In this document: in pieces, positions 1 through 7,981 of the stretch
How the letters are laid out: each line of letters starts with the position of its first letter
Position numbering within the stretch: position 1 is the stretch's first letter
Assembly (NCBI RefSeq): GCF_004402495.1
Contig: NZ_SOFH01000027.1
Location: 1-64,000, forward strand
DNA: 64,000 nucleotides
Direction: 5' to 3'
DNA from: Cryobacterium sp. HLT2-28
Lineage (GTDB): Bacteria; Actinomycetota; Actinomycetes; Actinomycetales; Microbacteriaceae
Notes under the pieces: generated by a model
Database searches by the model: none
Told to the model about the DNA's origin: nothing
What the model saw: only the letters and a program-made list of their open reading frames with translations
Program-made: the position numbers and the translations under genes

Positions 1-230
1 CTGAGCAGCCCGAACGCGATCCCGTCCAGGGCCGCGGCTACGGCCTCCCGCGCCCGCCCGATCCGTTGCGCCGGCCCGGCGCCGTCCGGATCAGGCCCGG
101 CCGGAACAGGCCCGGCCGGAACAGACCCGGCCGGGGCGCCAGTCGACTCCGAGCCGGTCAGGCCGAACGCTGACCGATTCGCCGCCCCTGCCGGGGCGGC
201 CTGTGACTGCGGATCCGAGGCTCCTGCCAT
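1..230 (-). CDS. Partial unidentified protein (N-terminal part)
   Basis: A reading frame opens at an ATG at 230 and runs without a stop to the window edge, so only about 76 residues are visible. The first 50 residues are rich in Ala, Gly and Pro and look disordered. The part after them (AQRIGRAREAVAAALDGIAF) looks like the start of a helical domain. No family can be named from this. It lies downstream of purS-purQ on the same strand but is separated from them by an AT-rich patch with its own dyad, so it is probably transcribed independently. No strong ribosome binding site is visible before the ATG. Confidence 0.4.
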   Translation of the reverse strand, partial: MAGASDPQSQAAPAGAANRSAFGLTGSESTGAPAGSVPAGPVPAGPDPDGAGPAQRIGRAREAVAAALDGIAFGLL

Positions 231-256
231 GTCACCAGTGTACGCCGAATCGAACA

Positions 257-272
257 CAAAGTCGAGACTTTG
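257..272. promoter_or_regulatory. Inverted repeat, candidate operator
   Basis: CAAAGTC-GA-GACTTTG is a perfect 7-bp inverted repeat. It sits 27 bases before the ATG of the partial minus-strand gene, in the only AT-rich patch (about 245-312) of a very GC-rich neighbourhood. Position and symmetry fit a binding site for a dimeric repressor. The regulator is unknown and could be the partial gene itself. Confidence 0.5.
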
Positions 273-317
273 TCACTGTATTCCTAAAGAAATAGATAGT
301 ATATTCGATTTTTCTCG

Positions 318-341
318 GGTCTCGACGGGCCCGACCACCGG
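318..341. repeat. Palindromic repeat, TCGAC-core family
   Basis: An 11-base core TCGACGGGCCC is flanked by arms GGTC and GACC. It lies just past the stop of purQ. The same layout (core TCGACrrGyTC with complementary arms) recurs at 24564 and 49704, with half or degenerate copies at 28547 and 43427. Confidence 0.5.
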
Positions 342-358
342 GTCGCCGCCGGGAAGCC

Positions 359-1057
359 CTACGCGGCTGCGAGCACCCGCTGGATCACCGAGCTGAAGAA
401 GGTGAGACCGTCGACGCCGCTGCGCATCGCGTCGGCGGTGTCGGGGCCGAAGCCGGGTTCGACGGCGTGCTCGGGGTGCGGCATCAGCCCGACGACGTTG
501 CCGCGGGCGTTCGTGATGCCCGCGATGTCGTTCAGGGAACCGTTCGGGTTGAGGCCGAGGTAGCGCACGACGACGTGTCCCTCACCCTCGAGGCGCGCGA
601 GCGTGTCGGCGGAGGCGATGAAGCCGCCCTCGCCGTTCTTGAGCGGGACGGTGATCTCCTGGCCGGCCGTGAAGCCGCTCGTCCAGTCGGTGGCCGTGTT
701 CTCCACGCGCAGCTGCTGGTCCCGGCAGATGAAGGAACCGTGGTCGTTGCGGATCAGGCCACCGCCCAGCAGGTGCGCCTCGGTCAGCATCTGGAAGCCG
801 TTGCAGATGCCGAGCACCGGCATCCCCTTGTTCGCGGCGTCGATGACCTCGGCCATGATCGGGGAGAGGCTGGCGATGGCGCCGGCGCGCAGGTAGTCGC
901 CGTAGCTGAAACCGCCGGGCAGCACCAGGGCGTCGACGCCGTGCAGGTCGTGCTCGCCGTGCCAGAGAGCGACGGGATCCGCGCCGGCCAGGCGGATCGC
1001 ACGCTGCGCGTCACGATCGTCGAGCGAGCCGGGGAAGGTGACGACTCCGACGCGCAT
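359..1057 (-). CDS. purQ: Phosphoribosylformylglycinamidine synthase, glutaminase subunit PurQ
   Basis: PurQ is the glutamine amidotransferase subunit of FGAM synthase. It releases ammonia from glutamine for step 4 of purine synthesis and works with PurL and PurS. The 232-residue length is normal for the family. The nucleophile is Cys85 in the GICNGFQ motif, and the catalytic His-Glu pair is HPE at about 194-196. The start overlaps the stop of purS (TGATG), so the two are translationally coupled. purL is not in this window. Identification is secure from the motifs and from the purS neighbour. Confidence 0.96.
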   Translation of the reverse strand: MRVGVVTFPGSLDDRDAQRAIRLAGADPVALWHGEHDLHGVDALVLPGGFSYGDYLRAGAIASLSPIMAEVIDAANKGMPVLGICNGFQMLTEAHLLGGGLIRNDHGSFICRDQQLRVENTATDWTSGFTAGQEITVPLKNGEGGFIASADTLARLEGEGHVVVRYLGLNPNGSLNDIAGITNARGNVVGLMPHPEHAVEPGFGPDTADAMRSGVDGLTFFSSVIQRVLAAA

Positions 1058-1326
1058 CAGTGGGTCTCTCCGGCGGGTGCCTCCAGCACATGGATGCCGA
1101 CGACGTCTTCGATGACGGAGTTGGAGAGCACGGTGTCGGCGAGTTCCTGGATCTCGGCCAGCACGGCGTCGTCGATGTGCCCGGCGACGGTGATCTCGAA
1201 CCGCTTGCCCAGGCGCACGCCGGTGAACCGGCTCTTGCCGAGGCGGCCGAGAGCGCCGGCGACGGCCTTGCCCTGCGGGTCAAGCAGCTCGGCCTTGGGC
1301 ATAACTTCTACGACGATTGTTGGCAT
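1057..1326 (-). CDS. purS: Phosphoribosylformylglycinamidine synthase subunit PurS
   Basis: An 89-residue PurS protein, the small structural subunit that joins PurQ to PurL in the three-part FGAM synthase of Gram-positive bacteria. It begins [20 protein letters not shown], the typical PurS N-terminus, and has the expected short length. It is the first gene of the visible purS-purQ pair; its stop codon overlaps the purQ start by one base. Confidence 0.95.
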   Translation of the reverse strand: MPTIVVEVMPKAELLDPQGKAVAGALGRLGKSRFTGVRLGKRFEITVAGHIDDAVLAEIQELADTVLSNSVIEDVVGIHVLEAPAGETH

Positions 1327-1365
1327 GGTTCACTCCGGAGACGTCGGGGGGTGGATTCCACGATT

Positions 1366-2724
1366 CTACAGGCCGGCAGGGGTGCTGCGACCGGCCTCGG
1401 CGCCGTCCGCGAGTCCGCTCTGTCCGAGCAGCACCCCGCGGAGCACGTCACGGATCGCGGCGACGCCCTCGAAGGTCTCGACGAAGCTGGTGCTGAGCGG
1501 CGAGAGCCCGATCCGCAGGGCGTCGGGGCCCCGGAAATCGGGGATCACGTCGTGCTCCCAGAGCGTCTTCGTGACCTGCCGCATGGCCGGGTGGTTGATC
1601 GTCACGTGCCCGCCCCGGTGCGTGTGCTCCCGCGGGGAGGTCACCCGCACCCCCAGCGGCACCAGCCAGGTGTCGACCAGGCTGAGCGCGAACTCGGTCA
1701 GCGCCACCGATTTGGCCCGCACCTGCCCGATGCCGGCCTCCTCGATCATGGCGATGGTGTCCTGCATGGCGAGCATTCCGACGATGGCGGGAGTGCCGCT
1801 CATGAAGCGGCGGATGCCGTCGGCCGGCACATACCCCGGGCCCATCGTGAAGACATCCTTCGTTCCCATCCAGCCCTGGATCGGCTGGGTGAGCACGTCC
1901 TGCAGGTCCCGCCGCACATAGCCGAACGCGGGGGCACCCGGGCCGCCGTTCAAGTACTTGTAGCTGCAGCCCACGGCCAGGTCGACGTCGCAGAGGTCGA
2001 GTTCGACCGGCACCGACCCGACCGAGTGGCTGAGATCCCAGAGCACGAGCCCGCCGGCGGTGTGCACCAGCTCGGTGATGGTGCGCATGTCGGCGAGGAA
2101 GCCGGAGCGGTACGCGACGTGGCTGAGCAGCACGAGGGCGGTCTGCGGGCCGACCGCCTGCCGCACCTGGTCGACGGTGACGCCGGAGGCGGGGTCGGCG
2201 TGGATCCAGCGCAGGGTGAGCCCGCGCTCGGCGGCGATGCCCTCGAGCAGGTACCGGTCGGTGGGGAAGTTGTCGGTGTCGAGCACGATCTCGGTGCGCA
2301 CCGGCTCGGTGTCGATCCGGCGGTAGTCGACCGCCGCGCGGGCCAGCTTGTAGAGCAGCACGGTGGTGGAATCGCCGACGAACACCTGGCCGGGCCCGGC
2401 GCCGAGCGCGGCGCGGCCGAGGTCGTCGCCGATCTTCAGCGGCAGGCCCATCCACTGCTCGTCCCAGCCGCGGATCAGTCGGGTGCCCCAGTCGTGGGTG
2501 AGGAACTCGGTGATCCGGGCCACGCTGGCCAGGCTCGGCCGCCCGAGGGAATTGCCGTCGAGGTAGGCGAACGGGTTCGGGGTGGCGTCGCCGACGCCGT
2601 CGGTGCCGACGAACTGGCGGCGGTAGTGCGCAAGGCCGTCGATGCGGTCCATCCGGCGGGCGAAGGCGAGCTGGGCGTCCTGGCCGCCGAGGCCGGCGTG
2701 GCTGCTTTCGGTGCTGGGGGTCAT
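1366..2724 (-). CDS. kynU: Kynureninase
   Basis: A PLP-dependent enzyme that cleaves kynurenine to anthranilate and alanine. About 452 residues. The PLP lysine is Lys256 in CSYKYLNGGPG. The WDLSHS stretch (about 229-234) carries the cofactor-binding Asp and His, and YLDGNSLG (55-62) is the conserved N-terminal motif. I chose the ATG at 2724 because it overlaps the stop of the upstream amidohydrolase as ATGA, the usual sign of coupling in an operon. It is the last gene of kynA-amidohydrolase-kynU, so tryptophan is probably degraded to anthranilate here. Confidence 0.95.
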   Translation of the reverse strand: MTPSTESSHAGLGGQDAQLAFARRMDRIDGLAHYRRQFVGTDGVGDATPNPFAYLDGNSLGRPSLASVARITEFLTHDWGTRLIRGWDEQWMGLPLKIGDDLGRAALGAGPGQVFVGDSTTVLLYKLARAAVDYRRIDTEPVRTEIVLDTDNFPTDRYLLEGIAAERGLTLRWIHADPASGVTVDQVRQAVGPQTALVLLSHVAYRSGFLADMRTITELVHTAGGLVLWDLSHSVGSVPVELDLCDVDLAVGCSYKYLNGGPGAPAFGYVRRDLQDVLTQPIQGWMGTKDVFTMGPGYVPADGIRRFMSGTPAIVGMLAMQDTIAMIEEAGIGQVRAKSVALTEFALSLVDTWLVPLGVRVTSPREHTHRGGHVTINHPAMRQVTKTLWEHDVIPDFRGPDALRIGLSPLSTSFVETFEGVAAIRDVLRGVLLGQSGLADGAEAGRSTPAGL

Positions 2725-3674
2725 CTGGTTTCCTCGGTCTCGAACGGCTGATGCGGCAGGCTCCCATGATGACCGACTTCCCCGGCGGCCGCAGCCGGGA
2801 CCACCCGTGCCGTGCACAGCCAGCGGGTGAAATCGCCCGGGTCGCCGGGGCGCTCGCCCGGGATGACCGTGGCGGGGAGGCCCGCGCCGGTGCGCGGGAG
2901 GGCGCCGGGGAACCGGCCGATGGAGTCGCGGGTCAGGGCGCGGAGGAGTTCGCCGGGGGAGAGGCCGCAGGCCAGCAGGGCGTCGAGCTCGCGCCGGTTG
3001 AGTCCGACCGGGAGCGGGCCGTTGCCGAGGTCCGTGCCGTAGAGCACCTGGCCGCCGGCGGCGTGGAACCGGCGCAGGTTGTCGCTCGCCCGGGCGAAGT
3101 CGTCGGTGGGCCGGCCCCAGCCGTGGATGTCGAGGGTGCTGATCCAGGTCATCCGGCCGGCCATCGCAGCGATGAGGTCGTCGTCCAGGCGCTCGTCGAA
3201 CGGGGTGTGCGCGAGCACGCCGACGCCCGCGGCGTACGCGTCCCCGGCCTGGCCGGCACCCTCCGCGTGGGCGACGACGGGCACGCCGCGCTCGTGCGCC
3301 CTGGCGACGATCGCCGCGAGCACGTCGCCGGGCAGCACCGGGCCGGCCGCGGTGTTCAGGGTGACCTTGATCACGGATGCGCCGGCCGCGAGCTGCCGGT
3401 CCACGGCCGCGGCGGCGTCCGTGGCGCGCGCCACCTCGCAGACGCTGCCGGCCGGGGTCCACCCCTGCCGGGCGGGGTAGCCGCCCGGCGTGGTGAGGAA
3501 CTGGCCGGCGAAGGCCGTCTGTGGGCCGGAGCCGTCCGTATCCGTCTCCGGTGCCCGGTGCGGCCCGCCGAGGTCGAGCACCCTGGCGATGCCGTTTGAG
3601 GCCAGGCCGGCAGGGTCGATCAGGGCCAGGTGCACGTGCGCGTCGAGAAAGCCGGGGAAGACGGTGCCGCTCAT
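2721..3674 (-). CDS. Amidohydrolase-superfamily enzyme in the kynurenine operon
   Basis: A metal-dependent hydrolase of the amidohydrolase superfamily, 317 residues. Visible metal-site motifs are HVH (residues 13-15, in GFLDAHVHLAL), a Lys in SVIKVTLN, VVAHAEG and a Thr-Asp in YGTDLGN. From this ATG it lacks the 40-60 residue beta-sandwich that precedes HxH in most relatives; the frame stays open upstream, so an earlier start overlapping kynA is possible. It lies between tryptophan dioxygenase and kynureninase with a 4-base overlap to the latter. That is where N-formylkynurenine formamidase is expected, and no KynB-type gene is present, so that role is a reasonable inference. The substrate is not proven by sequence. 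Confidence 0.8.
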   Translation of the reverse strand: MSGTVFPGFLDAHVHLALIDPAGLASNGIARVLDLGGPHRAPETDTDGSGPQTAFAGQFLTTPGGYPARQGWTPAGSVCEVARATDAAAAVDRQLAAGASVIKVTLNTAAGPVLPGDVLAAIVARAHERGVPVVAHAEGAGQAGDAYAAGVGVLAHTPFDERLDDDLIAAMAGRMTWISTLDIHGWGRPTDDFARASDNLRRFHAAGGQVLYGTDLGNGPLPVGLNRRELDALLACGLSPGELLRALTRDSIGRFPGALPRTGAGLPATVIPGERPGDPGDFTRWLCTARVVPAAAAGEVGHHGSLPHQPFETEETR

Positions 3675-3696
3675 GAGGGAGGTCGACGCCCGCGGC

Positions 3697-4623
3697 TCAC
3701 GTGCCGAGCTCCGTGCGCACCGCGAACAGCTCGGGAAAGAAGGTGAGCTCGAGCGCCTTCTGCAGGAAGGCGGCGCCGCTCGAGCCGCCGGTGCCGTGCT
3801 TCATGCCGATGATGCGCTGCACCGTCTTGAGGTGCCGGAACCGCCAGAGCTGGAAGTTGTCCTCGAGGTCGACGAGCTCCTCGCAGGCCTCGTAGGCACC
3901 CCAGTGCAGGGTGGCGTTCTCGTAGATTCCGCGGAAGACCGCCACCAGCTCCGGGTGCAGCACCCAGGCCTCGGTGACGTCCCGGTCGAGCACGGCGGCG
4001 GGAACGGAGAATCCCTGCCGGTGCAGGTAGCGCAGGAACTCGTCGTAGATGCTCGGCGCCTCGAGCATCTCGGTGAGCAGCGCATGCGCCATCTCGTCGC
4101 TCTCGAACACGGTGAGCATCCGCCGGTTCTTGTTGCCGAGTGCGAACTCCACTGCCCGGTATTGATAGGACTGGAACCCGGAGGAGTTGCCCAGAACCCC
4201 CCGGAACTCGGCGTATTCGCTCGGGGTGAGGGTCGCGAGCACGGACCACTGCTCGGTGAGTGTGCGCTGGATGTGCTTGACCCTGGCGATGCATTTGAGG
4301 GCCGGGGAGATCCGGTCCAGGCGCAGGTGCTCCGTGGCGGCCCGCAGTTCGTGCAGCACGAGCTTGAGCCAGAGTTCAGTCGTCTGGTGCTGGATGATGA
4401 AGAGGAGTTCGTCGTGGTGCTCCGGCCTGCTCACCGGTTTCTGGGCGCCGAGCAGGGTGTCCAGGTCGAGGTAAGCGCCGTAGCTCATCCGCTCCCGGAA
4501 GTCGGTCACGATCTCCGGATCGAACTCCCGGGTGTTGTTCTCGACCGGCATTCCAGCTCCGTTCCGCACGGCCGGCATCGGGCCGCGGTGCCAGGTTTCG
4601 TTGATTGCATTCTGGTGGGACAC
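3697..4623 (-). CDS. kynA: Tryptophan 2,3-dioxygenase
   Basis: A haem enzyme that opens the indole ring of tryptophan to give N-formylkynurenine, the first step of the pathway. 308 residues, against about 280 for many bacterial relatives. The typical core starts at [16 protein letters not shown]. Other family blocks are [34 protein letters not shown] and the C-terminal [15 protein letters not shown]. Two internal Met codons (residues 16 and 25) precede the conserved region and are possible true starts. It heads the minus-strand operon and is divergent from the TetR gene, which is a likely regulator. Confidence 0.95.
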   Translation of the reverse strand: MSHQNAINETWHRGPMPAVRNGAGMPVENNTREFDPEIVTDFRERMSYGAYLDLDTLLGAQKPVSRPEHHDELLFIIQHQTTELWLKLVLHELRAATEHLRLDRISPALKCIARVKHIQRTLTEQWSVLATLTPSEYAEFRGVLGNSSGFQSYQYRAVEFALGNKNRRMLTVFESDEMAHALLTEMLEAPSIYDEFLRYLHRQGFSVPAAVLDRDVTEAWVLHPELVAVFRGIYENATLHWGAYEACEELVDLEDNFQLWRFRHLKTVQRIIGMKHGTGGSSGAAFLQKALELTFFPELFAVRTELGT

Positions 4624-4712
4624 GCCGGTGGACGCAACATGACCGACCGCGAACCCGGGTCGTGGAGGATCCCCTCCGCGAAGTCGGAGGTAAGGGTCCT
4701 AGAATCAAGCCC
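4624..4712. promoter_or_regulatory. Divergent kynA/tetR promoter region
   Basis: The spacer between kynA and the TetR gene holds a perfect 5-bp dyad GGAGG-ATCC-CCTCC at 4664-4677, a possible operator. On the plus strand TAGAAT at 4700-4705 is a good -10 box seven bases before the ATG at 4713. With no ribosome binding site at the right spacing, the tetR mRNA is probably leaderless. A GGAGG at 4686-4690 is too far away to serve the start. Confidence 0.5.
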
Positions 4713-5432
4713 ATGACTTCGCCCGAACCGACCCAGCAGGACGGGGTGCAGCCGAGACGGCGTGACGCCCGGCAGAACCGCGAACGTCTCCTCCTGGAGG
4801 CCCGTGCCCTGATCGCCGTGCACGGTGTCGACGCGTCGCTCGAGGAGATCGCTCGCCGCGCCGACGTGGGTGTGGCCACCCTGTACCGCAACTTCCCGAC
4901 CAGGGACGACCTCATCCGCGCGCTGCACGAGATCGCGCTCGCCGAACTCGCCACGGTCAAGGATGAGATCGCCGCGGCCCCCACCGCGTGGGACGGCATC
5001 GTCGTCTACACCGAGCGGGTGGCCGAATGGCTCGTCGCCGACCCGGCTCTCCCCTTCATCCTCAAGCGGATGGAGACCATCGACCCGACGCTCGGCAAGG
5101 GCAAGGACTTCCAGACCGTGATCGCGGCGCTCGTGGCCCAGGCCAAGCGAGACGGTGCGTTGCGCCCGGACGTCGACGCGGTCGACCTGGCCGTGCTGGT
5201 CACCATGGTCGGCTCCCTCGGCACCCTCGGCGGCGGCTACACCGGCCAGTGGCGCCGGCAACTCTCGATCGTGCTCGATGGGCTGCGCTCGAAAGACCTG
5301 GACCGCCCGAAACTGCCGGGGCGCCCGCTCGGCGCGCGCGAGTTCCAGGCCGCGGTGCACGGGCTGTCCCGCCGCGGCAAGCGGGCCGCCACCCGACCGC
5401 CGGCAGGGCCGGCCTCGGCCCCGGGAGCCTGA
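4713..5432 (+). CDS. TetR-family transcriptional regulator
   Basis: A 239-residue TetR-type repressor. The N-terminal helix-turn-helix runs from about residue 18 to 65, with the hallmark SLEEIARRADVGVATLYRNFPTRDDL. The C-terminal ligand domain is divergent. A Gly-Thr-Leu-Gly-rich segment and a basic, Pro/Ala-rich tail (RGKRAATRPPAGPASAPGA) end the protein. It is divergent from the kynA operon, which it may control; the effector cannot be read from the sequence. Confidence 0.9.
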   Translation: MTSPEPTQQDGVQPRRRDARQNRERLLLEARALIAVHGVDASLEEIARRADVGVATLYRNFPTRDDLIRALHEIALAELATVKDEIAAAPTAWDGIVVYTERVAEWLVADPALPFILKRMETIDPTLGKGKDFQTVIAALVAQAKRDGALRPDVDAVDLAVLVTMVGSLGTLGGGYTGQWRRQLSIVLDGLRSKDLDRPKLPGRPLGAREFQAAVHGLSRRGKRAATRPPAGPASAPGA

Positions 5433-5513
5433 TGAAGGCCGCGACCGTCTAGAACGTGGCCGCCCGCACGTTTGTGCTCGGCCTCTTCTTCCCCGGGCGG
5501 CGGGTGCCGGGGT

Positions 5514-5548
5514 AGGGGCTGCCGCCTTTCGCAACGCTACGCGTTGCG
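5514..5548. repeat. Small hairpin repeat, copy 1 (GGGCTGCCGCCTTT family)
   Basis: GGGCTGCCGCCTTT is followed by a perfect 8-bp stem, CGCAACGC-TAC-GCGTTGCG (5530-5548). The stem contains the stop codon of the VOC gene that ends at 5537. A second copy at 14301-14335 has the same 14-base lead but a different stem that also pairs perfectly. Both copies lie at the 3' end of a minus-strand gene in a convergent gap. Confidence 0.7.
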
Positions 5549-6406
5549 GACGACGATCTGGTTGCCCCACGGGTCGTCGAAGCCGAGGGTCTGCCCGTCG
5601 TGGCGGGTCTCCACGCCGAAGTGGCTCATCCGTTCGCCCAGCGCGCCGATGTCGTCGACCGTCGGCAGGATGATGTCCACCTCGCCCAGCCCGAGCGCGA
5701 GCCGGCGCTTGCCTGCGCCGGCGCTGTTCCAGGTGTTCATCGCCATGTGGTGGTGGTAGCCGCCCGCGGACACGAACAGGGCCGCGCCGCCGAGCGACGC
5801 CGTCGCTTCGAAGCCGAGCCGGTCGACGTAGAACCGGCGGGCCGTGGCCACGTCGCCGACGGAGAGGTGCACGTGCCCGACGATGGCGTTGCCCGCGGAG
5901 GGATCGGCCTGGCCGGCCTCGGTGAGGTGCTCGCCGATGAACTCGTTCGGGTCCAGGTAGAGGGTGGCCATCTCGACCTGGCCGTGCGACCAGCTCCACG
6001 CCGTGCGGTCGCGGTCCCAGTACAGTTCGATCCCGTTTCCCTCCGGGTCGGTGAAGTAGAACGCCTGGCTGACCAGGTGGTCGGCGCTGCCAGTGAACGT
6101 ACCCGGATGCTTCGTGCCGACCGAGTAGACGGCCGCGGCGAGCTGCGCCTGGGTGTCGAAGAGGATTGCGGTGTGGAACAGCCCGCTCGAGCGCGGCTCG
6201 GCCGCGGCGAGTTCCGGGGCGTGCTGCAGGATGACGATCGGCGTGCTGCCGCGGCCGAGCACGGCGACAGCGCCGTGCTGGCTGAGCAGCGTGAGGGTGA
6301 CCGCATCCCGGTAGTACGCGATCATGGCGTCGAGGTTGCCCACCCGGAGGGTCACCGCGCCCATTCCGGTGGAGGCGGGAAGGAGGTCGTTCGCAGAGTG
6401 GCTCAC
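5537..6406 (-). CDS. CatE-like VOC dioxygenase/glyoxalase-fold protein
   Basis: A 289-residue protein of two VOC (glyoxalase/extradiol dioxygenase) modules, about residues 14-130 and 165-289. Metal-ligand-type motifs are visible: FHTAILF and GNGIELYWDR in the first module, GHVHLSVGD and YHHHMAMNTW in the second. Layout and length match Bacillus CatE/YfiE-type catechol 2,3-dioxygenases, the best guess, but other VOC functions are possible. The stop codon lies inside a hairpin repeat. It is convergent with the TetR gene. Confidence 0.8.
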   Translation of the reverse strand: MSHSANDLLPASTGMGAVTLRVGNLDAMIAYYRDAVTLTLLSQHGAVAVLGRGSTPIVILQHAPELAAAEPRSSGLFHTAILFDTQAQLAAAVYSVGTKHPGTFTGSADHLVSQAFYFTDPEGNGIELYWDRDRTAWSWSHGQVEMATLYLDPNEFIGEHLTEAGQADPSAGNAIVGHVHLSVGDVATARRFYVDRLGFEATASLGGAALFVSAGGYHHHMAMNTWNSAGAGKRRLALGLGEVDIILPTVDDIGALGERMSHFGVETRHDGQTLGFDDPWGNQIVVRNA

Positions 6407-6482
6407 AGCGGCATAAACGGATGCCGGCCCGCCGGTATTCCGGAATGCCCCGTTCGGGGGCGCAACCGCAGGCGCTCGGCCG

Positions 6483-6550
6483 TGGTGGAGCTGCTCGGCC
6501 GTGGTGGAGCTGCTCAGTCCTGGTGGAACTGCTCAGTCCTGGTGGAGCTG
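6483..6550. repeat. 19-bp tandem repeat at the 3' end of a VOC gene
   Basis: Three full units plus a partial unit of a 19-bp sequence (TGGTGGAGCTGCTCAGTCC with variants) start at 6483, 6502, 6521 and 6540. Read on the minus strand, the first copy is the end of the VOC gene (encoding QLHQD and its stop) and the others repeat that tail beyond the stop. It looks like slippage duplication of a gene end. Confidence 0.85.
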
Positions 6551-6910
6551 GACCAGGTTTCCGCAGGTGTCGTCGAAGAGCACCGAGGTGCCGGAGGCAT
6601 CCGTGATCGGCTCGCTGGTGAAGCGCACCCCGAGCGCGGTGAGCCGGTCGTAATCCGCGCGCACATCGGCCGAGCCGAGCACGATCACGGGCAGGCCGAG
6701 GGCGCGCAGCCCCTGGGCGTACTTCGTGGAGATCTTGTTGTCGCTCGGCTCGAGCAGAAGTCCGACGCCGTCGGGGTCTTCACGGGACTTGACGACGTAG
6801 AGCTGGTGTTCGGGCATGGTCAGCAGTTCCTCGAAACCGAGGACGGATGTGTAGAAGTCGAACGCGGCCGAGGGATCGTTCACGTGGACACTGCACATCT
6901 TGATTCGCAT
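6533..6910 (-). CDS. VOC-family protein (single module)
   Basis: A 125-residue single glyoxalase-fold protein starting MRIKMCSVHVNDPSAAFDFY and ending FDDTCGNLVQLHQD. The His near the N-terminus (SVHV) and the terminal Gly-Asn-hydrophobic block are typical of small VOC proteins. I chose the ATG at 6910 because the VOC fold begins directly there. The gene lies downstream of purC on the same strand with an 83-base gap. Its last five codons are repeated in tandem beyond the stop. Substrate unknown. Confidence 0.85.
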   Translation of the reverse strand: MRIKMCSVHVNDPSAAFDFYTSVLGFEELLTMPEHQLYVVKSREDPDGVGLLLEPSDNKISTKYAQGLRALGLPVIVLGSADVRADYDRLTALGVRFTSEPITDASGTSVLFDDTCGNLVQLHQD

Positions 6911-6993
6911 GCCGGGAGCGTAACATTTTCGGGGCGCCGGGCGGGCGGGCGTGACTCCCCGCGACGCGGGCGCCCGCGCTGCCCGGGTGGGTA

Positions 6994-7959
6994 TCAGCCC
7001 TTCGCGGCGAGCCCGGCGTGGGTGAGTCGCTCGAGCAGCTCCAGGTAGCGGGCGGAGGTGCGCGCGATGATGTCCTCCGGCAGGGCGGGCGGGGTGCCGG
7101 TCTGGTCCCAGTGGGCGGAGAGCCAGTCGCGCACGATCTGCTTGTCGAAGCTGGCCATCCGCTGCTCGGGCGTGCTGCCGGAGCGCCACAAGGCGGCGTC
7201 CCAGTAGCGGCTGGAGTCGCTGGTGAGCACCTCGTCGGCGAGCGTGATCACGCCGGTGACGCGGTCGGCGCCGAACTCGAACTTCGTGTCGGCGAGGATG
7301 ACGCCGGCCTTCTCGGCAATGACGGAGGCTTGACCGAAGATCTCGAGCGAGAGCCGGCGCAGCTCGGTCGCGACCGGCTCGCCGACCAGTTCGACGGTGC
7401 GCTCGAACGAGATGTTCTCATCGTGCTCGCCCATCGGCGCCTTCCAGGCGGGGGTGTAGATCGGTTCGGGCAGCCGGTCGCCGTTCTGCCGCCCGGCGGG
7501 GAGCGGGATGCCGCACACGGTCCGGCTGGCCTGGTATTCCTTCCAGCCGGAGCCGGTCAGGTAGCCGCGCACGACGCACTCGATCGGGAACATGTCCAGG
7601 GTCTTGCAGAGCATCGCCCGGCCGGCGACCGCGGCGGGGATCAGGCTCGACACGACTCCGTTCACGGTGTGGTCGGGAACGAGGTGGTTGGGGATGCCCG
7701 CGAGCTGGTCGAACCACCACAGGCTGAGCGTGGTGAGCAGTTCGCCCTTGCCGGGGATGCCGGGCTCGAGCACGTGGTCGAAGGCGCTGACACGGTCGCT
7801 GGCGACGACGAGCACCCGGCTGGCGGTGGCCAGGTCGACGGGGGCATCCGGGTTCGCCCCGGCGGGAACGTACAGGTCGCGCACCTTGCCCGAGTAGGCG
7901 TGGCGCCAGCCCGGCAGGTCGAGGGGGGCGGATGTCGATGGCTGGTCGAGTGAGGTCAC
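6994..7959 (-). CDS. purC: Phosphoribosylaminoimidazole-succinocarboxamide synthase PurC
   Basis: SAICAR synthase joins aspartate to CAIR in purine synthesis. Motifs include YSGKVRDLY near the N-terminus, VLVVASDRVSAFD, CKTLDMFPIECVVRGYLTGSGWKEY and LADTKFEFG. It is about 320 residues from the GTG at 7959, which has GAGAGAATGAA just upstream. An ATG six codons earlier (7977) is the alternative start but has poor spacing. It follows purD closely (22 bases or fewer) on the same strand and is surely cotranscribed with it. Confidence 0.95.
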   Translation of the reverse strand: MTSLDQPSTSAPLDLPGWRHAYSGKVRDLYVPAGANPDAPVDLATASRVLVVASDRVSAFDHVLEPGIPGKGELLTTLSLWWFDQLAGIPNHLVPDHTVNGVVSSLIPAAVAGRAMLCKTLDMFPIECVVRGYLTGSGWKEYQASRTVCGIPLPAGRQNGDRLPEPIYTPAWKAPMGEHDENISFERTVELVGEPVATELRRLSLEIFGQASVIAEKAGVILADTKFEFGADRVTGVITLADEVLTSDSSRYWDAALWRSGSTPEQRMASFDKQIVRDWLSAHWDQTGTPPALPEDIIARTSARYLELLERLTHAGLAAKG

Positions 7960-7981
7960 GGCTTCATTCTCTCGCACGGTG

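Noticed and set aside
270-298. Plus-strand promoter-like pair TTGTCA-N17-TAGATA
   Set aside because: Good spacing, but transcription would run antisense into purQ with no plus-strand gene; the AT-rich patch is better explained as control region of the minus-strand partial gene.
467-2751. Long open frames on the plus strand opposite purQ, purS and kynU
   Set aside because: They are shadows of the GC-rich codon pattern: no recognisable domains, Arg/Pro/Ala-rich readings, and the opposite strand carries clear enzymes.
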